Below are positions 1 to 7,178 of a stretch of DNA of 19,468 bases, in pieces; the first letter of the stretch is position 1; each line of letters begins with the position of its first letter. The DNA comes from an uncultured Corynebacterium sp. GTDB taxonomy: Bacteria > Actinomycetota > Actinomycetes > Mycobacteriales > Mycobacteriaceae. Location of the stretch: assembly GCF_902489365.1 (NCBI RefSeq), contig NZ_CABTZR010000044.1, positions 1 to 19,468 of the forward strand, written 5' to 3'. A model generated the notes under the pieces. It was not told the origin of the DNA and did not search any database. It was given only the letters and a program-made list of their open reading frames with translations. The translations under genes and the position numbers were made by a program.

Positions 1-1
1 C

Positions 2-286
2 GCCTATGGCGGCGCCGTCAGCGAGGCGATGGAGCAGGTTGAGCCCGTCACGCGTGCCTTGCGCGAGCTCTATACCGTCGAAGTCTCCCACGCGGAGGCC
101 GGGCGGCTGGAGGCGGAGTTGCGCAACCGTGGCGTGGACATGGTGGATACCGCCTACGGCCAGGCTGTGACCTTCACCGTGTCTGTGGAACCCGGCGGCG
201 AGGAGGAGCTCGCGGCGACGCTCGCCGCGCTGACCCAGGGTGGGGTAGAGCCGAAGGAAGCTGGAACTGCCTGGGTGGAGCTTTAA
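2..286 (+). CDS. IMPACT/YigZ family protein, C-terminal part (5' end outside window)
   Basis: The reading frame is open from the left edge to a TAA at 284-286, so the gene begins upstream of the window. The first visible residues, AYGGAVSEAM, resemble the end of the conserved UPF0029/IMPACT domain of YigZ-type proteins (usually LVRAYG-A). The following roughly 75 residues look like the small ferredoxin-like C-terminal domain DUF1949: TVEVSHAEAGRLEAELRNRGVDMVDTAYG, then FTVSVEPGGEEELAATLAALTQG. Family members are about 200-220 aa, so about 40% is seen here. The biochemical role of bacterial YigZ proteins is poorly defined; a link to translation is inferred from the eukaryotic IMPACT relative. 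The next gene on this strand appears to have its own promoter, so this is probably the last gene of its transcript. Confidence 0.75.
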   Translation, partial: AYGGAVSEAMEQVEPVTRALRELYTVEVSHAEAGRLEAELRNRGVDMVDTAYGQAVTFTVSVEPGGEEELAATLAALTQGGVEPKEAGTAWVEL

Positions 287-318
287 GGCCGCGAGAAGGC
301 CGCGAGTTTTTGGCCATG

Positions 319-324
319 TAGAAT
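319..324 (+). promoter_or_regulatory. -10 box of a probable leaderless promoter
   Basis: TAGAAT matches the actinobacterial -10 consensus TANANT and ends 7 nt before the ATG at 332, so transcription would start at or next to the start codon. No Shine-Dalgarno sequence precedes that ATG, which supports a leaderless mRNA. No convincing -35 box is seen. Confidence 0.55.
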
Positions 325-331
325 AAGCCTC

Positions 332-568
332 ATGACTATGCAGCGACGCCCCAACAACTCCATTGAGCAACGCAAGCAAGCCGTGCGCACCCACGCCCGC
401 AACGGCGCTATCTGCGTCGTGGGCGGCGTCGCCGGCGGTGTCCTCTTGGGCTGGGCGCTCACCGGATTCTGGACTTTCATGGCGATTGGCCTCATCGTTG
501 CCGTGGTGGGTGGTGTGTACAACTGGGTGAAAATCCAGAAGATCGTCAACGAGAACCACAACCTATAA
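332..568 (+). CDS. small two-helix membrane protein, function unknown
   Basis: This 78-aa protein has a basic N-terminus (QRRPNNSIEQRKQAVRTHARN). Two hydrophobic stretches follow at about residues 27-43 (AICVVGGVAGGVLLGWA) and 46-66 (GFWTFMAIGLIVAVVGGVYNW), with a short polar tail. A two-pass inner-membrane protein with the basic end inside is likely. I do not recognise a named family. The ATG at 332 is chosen because a TANANT box lies exactly 7 nt upstream; the ATG at 338 is a less likely alternative. The stop codon is 7 nt from the next start, so it may be co-transcribed with the S4-domain gene. Composition resembles its neighbours and there are no signs of transfer. Confidence 0.65.
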   Translation: MTMQRRPNNSIEQRKQAVRTHARNGAICVVGGVAGGVLLGWALTGFWTFMAIGLIVAVVGGVYNWVKIQKIVNENHNL

Positions 569-575
569 AACACCC

Positions 576-962
576 ATGGTGAATCAGCCCGACGGGCGGC
601 CCGTACGCATTGATGCTTGGGTCTGGTCCGTGCGCATGTTCAAGACCCGCTCGGAAGCCGCCACCGCCGTGCGCGCCGGGCACGTCAAACTCAACGGCAA
701 CGCCACCAAGCCCGCGCAGCAGGTTGTGCCCGGCGACCGCGTGCGCGTGTGGCGCAACCATCACGAGCATGACCTTGAGGTGCTTGCTACCGTGTCCAAG
801 CGCGTCGGCGCCCCGATTGCGCGCACCTGTTACATCGACCATGCCCCGCCGCCACCGCCGAAGGAGTTCATGCCCTCCGTCCCGGTTCGCCCGCGGGGTG
901 CTGGCCGCCCCACGAAGAAGGAGCGCCGGCAGATGGAGAAGTTCCGCGGAGGATTCCGCTAA
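576..962 (+). CDS. S4-domain RNA-binding protein (HSP15/YlmH-like)
   Basis: This 128-aa protein is built around an S4 domain at about residues 8-60: RIDAWVWSVRMFKTRSEAATAVRAGHVKLNGNATKPAQQVVPGD. The pattern (RID-WVW--R---TR--A---V--G-V-LNG---KP---V--GD) is that of the HSP15 group, which in E. coli binds stalled 50S subunits carrying peptidyl-tRNA. The tail is basic (RPTKKERRQMEKFRGGFR), consistent with RNA contact. The ATG at 576 has no Shine-Dalgarno sequence. TATAAA at 564-569 lies 6 nt upstream, so it may be leaderless or coupled to the preceding gene. The TAA stop at 960-962 overlaps the stop codon of the convergent alarmone synthetase. A ribosome-related role is inferred from the family. 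Confidence 0.85.
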   Translation: MVNQPDGRPVRIDAWVWSVRMFKTRSEAATAVRAGHVKLNGNATKPAQQVVPGDRVRVWRNHHEHDLEVLATVSKRVGAPIARTCYIDHAPPPPPKEFMPSVPVRPRGAGRPTKKERRQMEKFRGGFR

Positions 963-1963
963 TGATTCCGGAAGTTCTTTAAGGCCTTCAGCCGTGCATT
1001 CAAACGGCGCTTGCGGTCCCTGCGGTCGCCGGCATCGGCGGTGGCTTCGATGTGGTGGGCGCCGAATTTGTTGAGCAGGAGGTCGTCGATAAGCCTGACC
1101 TGGCCTGGGCGGAAGCGGTAGCGCATGGCGTCGTGAACGTGGGCGATGTCGTCATCATCGAGCAGTTGCCTGAGCTGGCTCAAGTGTGTGATGCCGTTGT
1201 TCTCCAGCAGCTCGGCAAGGAAGCGATAGTGTTCCGAACGCGAACGTGGGAAGCGGCTGCCCAGAATAATGGCGAGGACGCCGGGGAGGGTTTCGGCTGT
1301 GATCTCGACGTCGTCTCCGGCCTCAGAGCTGGGTGCCTTGAGCGCGGCGATTTCATCGAATTGCTGGTCCGCCAGCTCAATGAGGCCTGCGGCGAGCGTA
1401 AAGAGCCGATCGACCTGTGGGGATGGCGGATTCGGGCCCTGTTTGTAGCGGATATCGTGTTCGAACTCGGCCCACGCGTGTTGGAGCACGGTGCGAATCT
1501 GAATCTCGAAGGTCCAGCCGATATAAGGCTCAAGTTCCTCCAGCGTGGCGGCGCTATCCTCCGACACCGTCAGTACCAAGTGATGGGAGCCATAACCAAA
1601 GCCACCGGAAATTCGCGTCTCCGCTGCCTTATCCACTGAGCGAAGCACGGTAAAGGTCTCTCCTAAAACCTCAAGGGCCTCTGGGATAACCGTGGAGTGG
1701 AAGACAGTAATCCGCACGCCCAAGACATCGTGAATATCCTCCCACGGGTTCGGATACATGAGCTCGCCGTTTTCCCGACGCTTCTTCGCCTTGGCCTTGA
1801 GCGACGGCCATTGTTTTACGCGGGTGGCCACGCGGTCGAAGATAATTCCGGCGTCATTCAATAAGTCTTCGATGGCGTCGCGGAAGTCTTGCGCCGCGGT
1901 GGGGTGCGCGCGTACCCAGGAGTGATACTGGTTGCCTAGGCGGGACATGGATGATTCAGGCAT
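959..1963 (-). CDS. relS: RelA/SpoT-domain (p)ppGpp synthetase, RelS-like small alarmone synthetase
   Basis: This 334-aa protein has a RelA/SpoT nucleotidyltransferase domain at about residues 30-185 and no upstream HD hydrolase domain. Visible motifs are D79 in DVLGVRI (metal-binding Asp), GYGSHH at 123-128, EIQIRT at 153-158 with the second acidic metal ligand E153, and HAWAEFEHDIRYK at 162-174. These support pyrophosphate transfer from ATP to GTP or GDP. Residues 190-334 form an extra C-terminal region ending in a very basic segment (DRRDRKRRLNARLKALKNFR). C. glutamicum is reported to have two small synthetases, RelS and RelP*; this looks like the RelS type, though the symbol is my inference. 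AAAGGAG lies about 14 nt upstream of ATG 1963, longer than usual, but no closer in-frame start exists. Its start is 51 nt past the stop of the unknown gene upstream, so the two are probably an operon. Confidence 0.82.
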   Translation of the reverse strand: MPESSMSRLGNQYHSWVRAHPTAAQDFRDAIEDLLNDAGIIFDRVATRVKQWPSLKAKAKKRRENGELMYPNPWEDIHDVLGVRITVFHSTVIPEALEVLGETFTVLRSVDKAAETRISGGFGYGSHHLVLTVSEDSAATLEELEPYIGWTFEIQIRTVLQHAWAEFEHDIRYKQGPNPPSPQVDRLFTLAAGLIELADQQFDEIAALKAPSSEAGDDVEITAETLPGVLAIILGSRFPRSRSEHYRFLAELLENNGITHLSQLRQLLDDDDIAHVHDAMRYRFRPGQVRLIDDLLLNKFGAHHIEATADAGDRRDRKRRLNARLKALKNFRNH

Positions 1964-2014
1964 CGTGAAGAACGTGACTCCTTTCGGCCACGGCGAGAAT
2001 GAAGTGAGGCGTAT

Positions 2015-2623
2015 CTACACCTCGAGAGGGAAGCCGTTAGCCAATACTAGTGGTTGCAGGCTCAGCGGGGGACGATGGCGCGGGCGCAACTCGGCCGCGC
2101 GACAGGCCAGTTCCGTCGCTCGCTGTGGGGAAACGTTAAGCAGCGCGTAGAGGGTGTGCGCATCAGGAACGAGGTAGGTAATACTCGTGGCTTGGCTCAA
2201 GCGTTTCAGATGATTATCCAGGATAACGAAGGCCTGCGGATGCGCCAACCACGACGATACGGTGCAGCGGTGCACGCGCACCTCGAGGCTGCCTTCAGCA
2301 CCGCTGAGACTGTGCTCGGCTGGCCGGGTAAAGAAACGCAGTCCCTGCTGTGTTAACGCACAGCGTTGAAGATTAAGCGCTGCGGTATCCCACGCCTGGC
2401 GCGTAGTCAGGCCCAGATCGTCCAATGCACGCTGGCTCACGCGCTTGGTTTCGGCACCCGTGCCATGCACCATGGACATCGATAGCGTCCGCGAGAGCTG
2501 GATGCGCGCGGGCGAGTCGCCGAAGCCATCATCGCACAGCTTAATTCCGTTGAGCTCTTCGCTCGGGCAGAGCGAAGGGAGCAGGTGATCGACGTGAAGC
2601 GAGGTGGGCAGCGCGATGGTCAT
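2015..2623 (-). CDS. hypothetical protein, 202 aa
   Basis: I do not recognise this protein. It has no signal peptide, membrane segment or obvious catalytic motif. It looks soluble, with mixed alpha/beta character: a hydrophobic strand FVILDNHLKRL near residue 131, SITYLVPDAHTLYALLNVSP near 147-166, and an Arg/Pro-rich end (ELRPRHRPPLSLQPLVL). The ATG at 2623 has GGAG 8 nt upstream, and the reading frame covers the whole space between its terminator-like upstream hairpin and the alarmone synthetase, which supports a real gene. Codon use resembles its neighbours. The 51-nt gap to the synthetase suggests joint transcription, so a link to stress signalling is possible but purely contextual. Confidence 0.65.
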   Translation of the reverse strand: MTIALPTSLHVDHLLPSLCPSEELNGIKLCDDGFGDSPARIQLSRTLSMSMVHGTGAETKRVSQRALDDLGLTTRQAWDTAALNLQRCALTQQGLRFFTRPAEHSLSGAEGSLEVRVHRCTVSSWLAHPQAFVILDNHLKRLSQATSITYLVPDAHTLYALLNVSPQRATELACRAAELRPRHRPPLSLQPLVLANGFPLEV

Positions 2624-2642
2624 GTGTTCGTCTCCGTGAAAG

Positions 2643-2648
2643 GTAGGC
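2643..2648 (-). promoter_or_regulatory. possible -10 box for the 202-aa gene and alarmone synthetase
   Basis: On the minus strand TAGCCT lies about 20 nt upstream of the ATG at 2623, which would give a short leader containing the GGAG ribosome-binding site. It is a partial match to TANANT and no clear -35 is seen. Confidence 0.3.
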
Positions 2649-2724
2649 TAGTGCGGATTCCTTGCCTTTATTGGACTGTGTCTTGCGCCCATAGGTTCCC
2701 ACCGGAGAAGAGAAAATTCACCGC

Positions 2725-2758
2725 GCGCTAGAGCCTGGATACTCTCGCGCCCTAGCGC
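2725..2758 (-). terminator. stem-loop between the exonuclease gene and the 202-aa gene
   Basis: GCGCTAG at 2725-2731 and CTAGCGC at 2752-2758 form a perfect 7-bp stem around a 20-nt loop. It begins 10 nt past the exonuclease stop codon. On the minus strand a short AATTTTC follows after a few bases. On the plus strand CCTTTT follows directly. Its place after the exonuclease gene suggests termination of that transcript, but the U-tract is weak. Confidence 0.45.
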
Positions 2759-2768
2759 CTTTTACTGC

Positions 2769-4154
2769 CTAGAACGGTGGGGCTTCGTCGAGCTGCAGTT
2801 CCTCTAAGAGCTTGTCGGACTGCCAGATGGCGATGTCCTGGCCGTTGCTTTGCAGCTCTTCGGCACGCTTTTCCTTCGACGTCTTGGTGGCCCACTGGCC
2901 CACGACGAGGATGGTGGTCTTCTTCGTGACGTTTTTGCCCACCTGGCCGCCGCGCTCAGCGATCTTGGACCACAACAAGCCCTTGTCGAAAGGCTCAAAG
3001 TCACCGGTGAGGGTGACATTCTGGCCAAACAACGCGCCTTCCGGGTCGGCATCGGGGTTCGGATCCGGGATGGTGTCCGGGGTGGACACGGACTGCCACG
3101 GGGCCGGCCCGCGGCGCTCCTGCGAGGATGAGCGCTTCTTCTGCGCACCTGAGGTAGCACCCGCCATGCGGGTGTTGTCGCGGAAATCTGTACCCGCGCC
3201 TAGGTCTGCGGCGGAAAGCGGTGCGGTGTTGGCGCGGAGGACAGGGATAACCGCCTCCTCGCTTAAGGTTCCTAGTGCAAACTCGCGGGTAGAGAACAAC
3301 TCTTCAATGGAGCCGGAATGGCCAAAACGTTGAGCCAAGGCGCTGACAATTTCCCCAGCGGCGCGGGCATCCGCCGTGGCCTCGTGGTGCTGAAAATCTT
3401 CGGCGCCAATGTAGGAAGCAACGGTGGGAAGCTTATGGTTGGCCACGTCGATAACGCCGGCACGGGAGGCGTCGCGAGCCAGCGCTAGCGAACATGCCAG
3501 GCGCACTTCTGGGACTGGAGCCGCCGCCTTCTTGAGGCCACTGCGCAAGGCAGTGGAATCGAATTGCGCGTTGTGGGCGACCAACGTGTCGGAACCGAGG
3601 AACTCGAAGAGCTCGGCAGCGGCGTCCGCGAAGGGGGAAGCACCGGCGACGTCGTCTGCTGTGATGCCGTGGATACTGATGTTGACATCGTCGAAGTGCT
3701 CCAAACCCGGCGGGGGAGTACACAGCCACGTGCGGGACTCGGTTTCTTCACCATCGCGGAAGCGGACCGCGCCGATTTGGCAGACCGACCCCCAGTTGTC
3801 GTTAGCGGTTTCCACATCGACAGCGGTGAAATTCAGCCCGTCAACTCGGCTACTGGTCGCCGGCGCTTCGCCGCGGAGGGCGGCCTTGACCGCCTGTGCG
3901 AAGGCCTCCGCGTCCTGGCCTGGGGCGAAGCGGATGACCGTGTCCCCAGCATTCCCCGCAGCATCGACCGTGCCGCGCACCACGACCTGCCCGAAGCCCG
4001 TGGCCGATGGTGCCGTGCACTCCACGCTCGTGGCATCGGCCACAGAGAGAGTCTCGTGGGCCAGTGCGCCGAGGGACGCAGCAAGCTGGGAGCGGCGGAA
4101 CGTGAGGGCATCGGCGGTGACATCAATGACAGCGCCATGGGCGGTATAGGACAC
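2769..4154 (-). CDS. DEDDh 3'-5' exonuclease with C-terminal BRCT domain
   Basis: This 461-aa protein appears to have three parts. Residues 1-95 form a beta-rich region resembling a DUF4429/PH-like fold (inferred). Residues 108-275 are a DnaQ-type exonuclease: D113 and E115 in AVDVETA, D199 in HNAQFD, and H257 with D262 in HEATADARA make the DEDDh set that binds two metals. Residues 374-455 resemble a BRCT domain: GQNVTLTGDF, a GG turn in ERGGQVGKNVTKKTTILVVG, then the AEEL and IAIW elements. A Pro/Asp/Ser-rich linker at about 335-373 joins the last two. It is longer than a DnaQ epsilon subunit and has no polymerase or helicase domain; a DNA repair role is likely but the partner is unknown. 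The GTG start has AAAGGA about 5 nt upstream. It follows glgX by 49 nt on the same strand. Confidence 0.82.
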   Translation of the reverse strand: MSYTAHGAVIDVTADALTFRRSQLAASLGALAHETLSVADATSVECTAPSATGFGQVVVRGTVDAAGNAGDTVIRFAPGQDAEAFAQAVKAALRGEAPATSSRVDGLNFTAVDVETANDNWGSVCQIGAVRFRDGEETESRTWLCTPPPGLEHFDDVNISIHGITADDVAGASPFADAAAELFEFLGSDTLVAHNAQFDSTALRSGLKKAAAPVPEVRLACSLALARDASRAGVIDVANHKLPTVASYIGAEDFQHHEATADARAAGEIVSALAQRFGHSGSIEELFSTREFALGTLSEEAVIPVLRANTAPLSAADLGAGTDFRDNTRMAGATSGAQKKRSSSQERRGPAPWQSVSTPDTIPDPNPDADPEGALFGQNVTLTGDFEPFDKGLLWSKIAERGGQVGKNVTKKTTILVVGQWATKTSKEKRAEELQSNGQDIAIWQSDKLLEELQLDEAPPF

Positions 4155-4203
4155 AGATTCCTTTCAGGACAGGGGAGCGGAGCGTAGGTGCTAAAGGAGC
4201 AGT

Positions 4204-6414
4204 CTAGTTCTCGTCTGTTCCGGCGGACTCATCGATGTCATCGAAAACCGGCGGCTCAGTCTGGCGGAGGATGAGCGACGTGCGTGGTTGCACCACGATG
4301 GATCCCTCAGCCGCGATGAGCTTTTCTTCATCTGGGTAGCCACCCGAGTCAGACGTATCCACGATGAGACGCCAGCTAGCACCCAAGTCCTTCTTCGGCA
4401 GCGTGAACTCGATCTCCTCGTGGTGGGCGTTGAAAATCATGATGAAGGAATCATCCGTGATGCGCTCACCGCGGGCAGTCGTCTCCGTAATCGCGTTGCC
4501 GTTGAGGTAGACCATAAGCGCCTTACCGAACTCAAAGTCCCAGTCTTCCGGGCTCATCAGCTTGCCGGAGGGAACCAGCCACGCAATATCTCGGTCCTTC
4601 ACCTCAGAACCGAAGGGTCCGCCGGCCAAGAAACGCTGGCGACGGAACACCGGGTGATTCTTGCGGATGTTAATCAGGCGCTTGGTAAAGCCGTGCATGG
4701 CGATGTTCTTCTCTTGCTCCAACATCGACCAATCGATCCACGAAATCTCGTTGTCTTGGCAGTACACATTGTTGTTGCCACCCTGGGTGCGGCCCAGCTC
4801 ATCGCCGTGGCACAGCATCGGGGTGCCCTGGGACAACAGAAGAGTGGTGAGGAAGTTACGCACCTGGCGGCGGCGAAGCTTCTTAATCTCTTCGTCGTCA
4901 GTGGGGCCTTCCACACCGTGGTTCCAGGAGCGGTTGTGGGATTCACCGTCGCGGTTGTCTTCCCCGTTTTCGGCATTGTGCTTTTCGTTGTAGGAGACCA
5001 AATCACGCAGCGTGAAGCCATCGTGCGCGGTGATGAAGTTGATGGACGCGGTGGGGCGGCGGCCGTTGTTGGCGTAGAGGTCGGAAGATCCGGTCAGGCG
5101 CGAGGCAAACTCACCCATCGTCGACGGCTCGCCGCGCCAAAAGTCACGGACGGTGTCGCGGTACTTGCCGTTCCACTCGCTCCAAATGGGCGGGAAATTA
5201 CCAACCTGGTAGCCGTTATGGCCCACGTCCCAGGGCTCGGCGATGAGCTTGACCTTGGAAACTACTGGGTCCTGTTGGACCAGATCGAAGAAGGTGGCCA
5301 GCTTGTCGACGTCATCGAGCTCGCGTGCCAGCGTGGAGGCCAAGTCAAACCGGAAGCCGTCCACGCGCATTTCCGTTACCCAGTAGCGCAGCGAATCCAT
5401 GATCAACTGGAGGGAGTGCGGGTGGCGGACATTAAGAGAGTTACCGGTGCCGGTGTAGTCCATGTAGTGCTCGGGGTTGTCATCAACCAAGCGGTAATAG
5501 GCGTGGTTATCAATGCCGCGGAAAGCAATGGTCGGCCCCATGTGGTTGCCCTCGGCGGTGTGGTTGTAGACAACGTCGAGGATGATTTCGATGCCGGCCT
5601 CGTGGTAGGCGCGAACCATGGCCTTGAACTCGGCGACCACCTCGCCGGGCTTCTTGGCGTAGGCATAATCCGCATGGGGCGCGAAGAAGCCGAAGGTATT
5701 ATAGCCCCAGTAGTTGCGCAGCCCCAGCTGGCGCAGCCGATCATCCTGCAGGAACTGGTGGACTGGCAGCAGCTCGACGGCTGTCACACCCAGGTCCTTG
5801 AAGTAGTTGATAATGGCCGGGTGAGCCATGCCCGCATAGGTGCCGCGCAGCTCTTCCGGAACATCCGGGTGCGTCATCGTCATGCCCTTGACGTGGGCTT
5901 CGTAGATGATGGTCTCGTTATCCGGGGTGTGGGGGCGGTTGTCGCCGTGCCACTCGAAGAAGGGGTTAATCACCACCGACAGCATCGTGTGGCCCAGGGA
6001 ATCATCCTCGTTGCGCCCGGTGCCGGGCTCGTCCGCGAAGATATCGTAGGAGTACAAGGAGGCATCGCCATCAAAGTCGCCGTCGAAAGCGCGAGCATAA
6101 GGATCGACGAGCAGCTTCGACGGATCGCAGCGCAGGCCATGTTCCGGCTCATAGGGGCCATGGATGCGGTAGCCGTAGCGCTGCCCAGGGCTGATGTTGG
6201 GAAGGTAAGCGTGCCAGACGTGGGCGGTGATTTCGATCAGTTCAATGCGTTCTTCGTTGCCGTTTTGATCGATGAGGCAGAGCTCGACCTTCTCGGCGAT
6301 CTCGGAAAAAATAGCAAAATTGGTTCCGGCCCCATCGAAGGTGGAGCCGAGTGGGGAGGGGGAACCAGGCCACACCTGGCGAGATGGCGTTATATCAGCA
6401 CGGGTCTCAGTCAT
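4204..6414 (-). CDS. glgX: glycogen debranching enzyme GlgX (isoamylase-type GH13)
   Basis: This 736-aa enzyme hydrolyses alpha-1,6 branches of phosphorylase-trimmed glycogen in the cytoplasm. It starts with the isoamylase N-terminal motif (PSPLGSTFDGAGTNFAIFSE), then the GH13 barrel. Conserved regions include DVVYNHT, nucleophile D357 in VDGFRFDLAS, acid/base E393 in KLIAEPWDVG and D465 in TAHDGFTLRDL, so the catalytic triad is complete. The length fits GlgX/TreX proteins. The frame opens at 6456, but ATG 6414 is chosen because TAAACT lies exactly 7 nt upstream and the residues before it are not family-like. The end (DDIDESAGTDEN) is acidic. The gene lies 38 nt downstream of a TetR gene on the same strand, which could regulate it; the promoter sits in that gap. 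Confidence 0.95.
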   Translation of the reverse strand: MTETRADITPSRQVWPGSPSPLGSTFDGAGTNFAIFSEIAEKVELCLIDQNGNEERIELIEITAHVWHAYLPNISPGQRYGYRIHGPYEPEHGLRCDPSKLLVDPYARAFDGDFDGDASLYSYDIFADEPGTGRNEDDSLGHTMLSVVINPFFEWHGDNRPHTPDNETIIYEAHVKGMTMTHPDVPEELRGTYAGMAHPAIINYFKDLGVTAVELLPVHQFLQDDRLRQLGLRNYWGYNTFGFFAPHADYAYAKKPGEVVAEFKAMVRAYHEAGIEIILDVVYNHTAEGNHMGPTIAFRGIDNHAYYRLVDDNPEHYMDYTGTGNSLNVRHPHSLQLIMDSLRYWVTEMRVDGFRFDLASTLARELDDVDKLATFFDLVQQDPVVSKVKLIAEPWDVGHNGYQVGNFPPIWSEWNGKYRDTVRDFWRGEPSTMGEFASRLTGSSDLYANNGRRPTASINFITAHDGFTLRDLVSYNEKHNAENGEDNRDGESHNRSWNHGVEGPTDDEEIKKLRRRQVRNFLTTLLLSQGTPMLCHGDELGRTQGGNNNVYCQDNEISWIDWSMLEQEKNIAMHGFTKRLINIRKNHPVFRRQRFLAGGPFGSEVKDRDIAWLVPSGKLMSPEDWDFEFGKALMVYLNGNAITETTARGERITDDSFIMIFNAHHEEIEFTLPKKDLGASWRLIVDTSDSGGYPDEEKLIAAEGSIVVQPRTSLILRQTEPPVFDDIDESAGTDEN

Positions 6415-6421
6415 GAGGCTT

Positions 6422-6427
6422 AGTTTA
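6422..6427 (-). promoter_or_regulatory. -10 box of a probable leaderless glgX promoter
   Basis: Minus-strand TAAACT fits TANANT and is followed by 7 nt (AAGCCTC) and the glgX ATG at 6414. There is no Shine-Dalgarno sequence. The same AAGCCTCATGACT occurs at the start of the gene at 332, also after a TANANT box. Confidence 0.6.
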
Positions 6428-6452
6428 GTCAATTCCGATGCACGCGATCGGT

Positions 6453-7001
6453 TCACAGCGTGCGTAAACCCGCGACCATGAGTTCTGCGGCGCGCACTAA
6501 GGTGTCAACGCCTGACACGGCATTCGGCGCTGAAGGAGCTGCGCTTGGCGACGCCCCACTGAGCTGTTCGCGGGATTGCTCCATGAAGGTCGCTCCCAGG
6601 ACGTAATGGATGAGAGCGCGGGCGGCGACGCCAATATCCTCCGGTGATGCCCCGGGGGTTTCCTGCTTCAATGCGGAGGTGAACAGCTCCTCCAAGTCAG
6701 AACTTGCTGAGGATTCGGGGAAAGCGGCACCTGCTATGGCGACTTCGGCACCGTCGCGCCAGCGCGTGAGTTCCCTATGTAGGGAGCTGACCAACTCCGT
6801 TGTGGTTTTTCCCGTAACGGGGGAGAGGATCTCGGAGGTCATTGCGGCGATGAGCGATTGCTTATTGGACACGTGCCAGTACAGCGCGCCGGGCGCAACG
6901 CCGAGGTTGGTGGCAACTCGGCGCATGGTGACGTCGGCAAGCCCGTAGTGTGTCAAAAGCTCGAGGGCGGTGGAAACGATAGCATCGCGAGAAAGGTGCA
7001 C
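6453..7001 (-). CDS. TetR-family transcriptional regulator
   Basis: This 182-aa protein has an N-terminal TetR helix-turn-helix at about residues 4-50: IVSTALELLTHYGLADVTMRRVATNLGVAPGALYWHVSNKQSLIAAM, including the LYWHV-NK-SL signature. The C-terminal part (about 60-182) is a variable ligand-binding region with helices such as LEELFTSALKQETPG and GVAARALIHYVLGATFMEQSREQL; its ligand cannot be read from sequence. The GTG at 7001 is chosen because the conserved domain starts within four residues and a TAGAGT box lies 8 nt upstream. It is divergent from the lipoprotein gene across 177 nt and 38 nt upstream of glgX, so both are candidate targets besides itself. Confidence 0.9.
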   Translation of the reverse strand: MHLSRDAIVSTALELLTHYGLADVTMRRVATNLGVAPGALYWHVSNKQSLIAAMTSEILSPVTGKTTTELVSSLHRELTRWRDGAEVAIAGAAFPESSASSDLEELFTSALKQETPGASPEDIGVAARALIHYVLGATFMEQSREQLSGASPSAAPSAPNAVSGVDTLVRAAELMVAGLRTL

Positions 7002-7009
7002 AACAACCC

Positions 7010-7015
7010 ACTCTA
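7010..7015 (-). promoter_or_regulatory. -10 box of a probable leaderless tetR promoter
   Basis: Minus-strand TAGAGT fits TANANT and sits 8 nt before the GTG at 7001, with no ribosome-binding site between. An 8-bp palindrome, GAAGCTTC, at 7050-7057 lies about 35 nt further upstream and could be part of an operator; this is speculative. Confidence 0.45.
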
Positions 7016-7077
7016 CGCGGCGCGGAAAAACACCAAGCGTGGCTCACAGGAAGCTTCAAGGTGAAGTGTAGGGTTTA

Positions 7078-7083
7078 TACAAT
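7078..7083 (+). promoter_or_regulatory. possible -10 box for the lipoprotein gene
   Basis: TACAAT within TTTATACAAT fits TANANT and would start a transcript near 7090 with a leader of about 90 nt. TATAGA at 7157-7162 is an alternative but lies too close to the ribosome-binding site at 7167-7171. Confidence 0.4.
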
Positions 7084-7113
7084 CATGCCTTGTTAGGGTT
7101 ATGTGAAGTGCCC

Positions 7114-7144
7114 AAGAGCAACTGCCGCGCCTAGCGTGGCTCTT
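7114..7144. repeat. inverted repeat in the lipoprotein leader
   Basis: AAGAGC at 7114-7119 and GCTCTT at 7139-7144 are perfect 6-nt inverted arms 19 nt apart, with a smaller CGC/GCG pairing inside. If transcription starts near 7090 the RNA could form a hairpin about 22 nt before the ribosome-binding site. It could equally be an operator half-site pair. Confidence 0.35.
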
Positions 7145-7178
7145 ACTATCGCTCTCTATAGATATTAGGAGTTATCCC

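Noticed and set aside
287..311. Terminator after the IMPACT-family gene
   Set aside because: GGCCGCGAG occurs twice as a direct repeat (287-295, 298-306) followed by TTTTT, but the units do not pair with each other to make a useful stem.
4288..6423. 711-codon open frame on the plus strand
   Set aside because: It lies wholly opposite glgX, whose GH13 motifs are unmistakable. The translation has no recognisable domain and reflects the GC-rich codon bias of the real gene.
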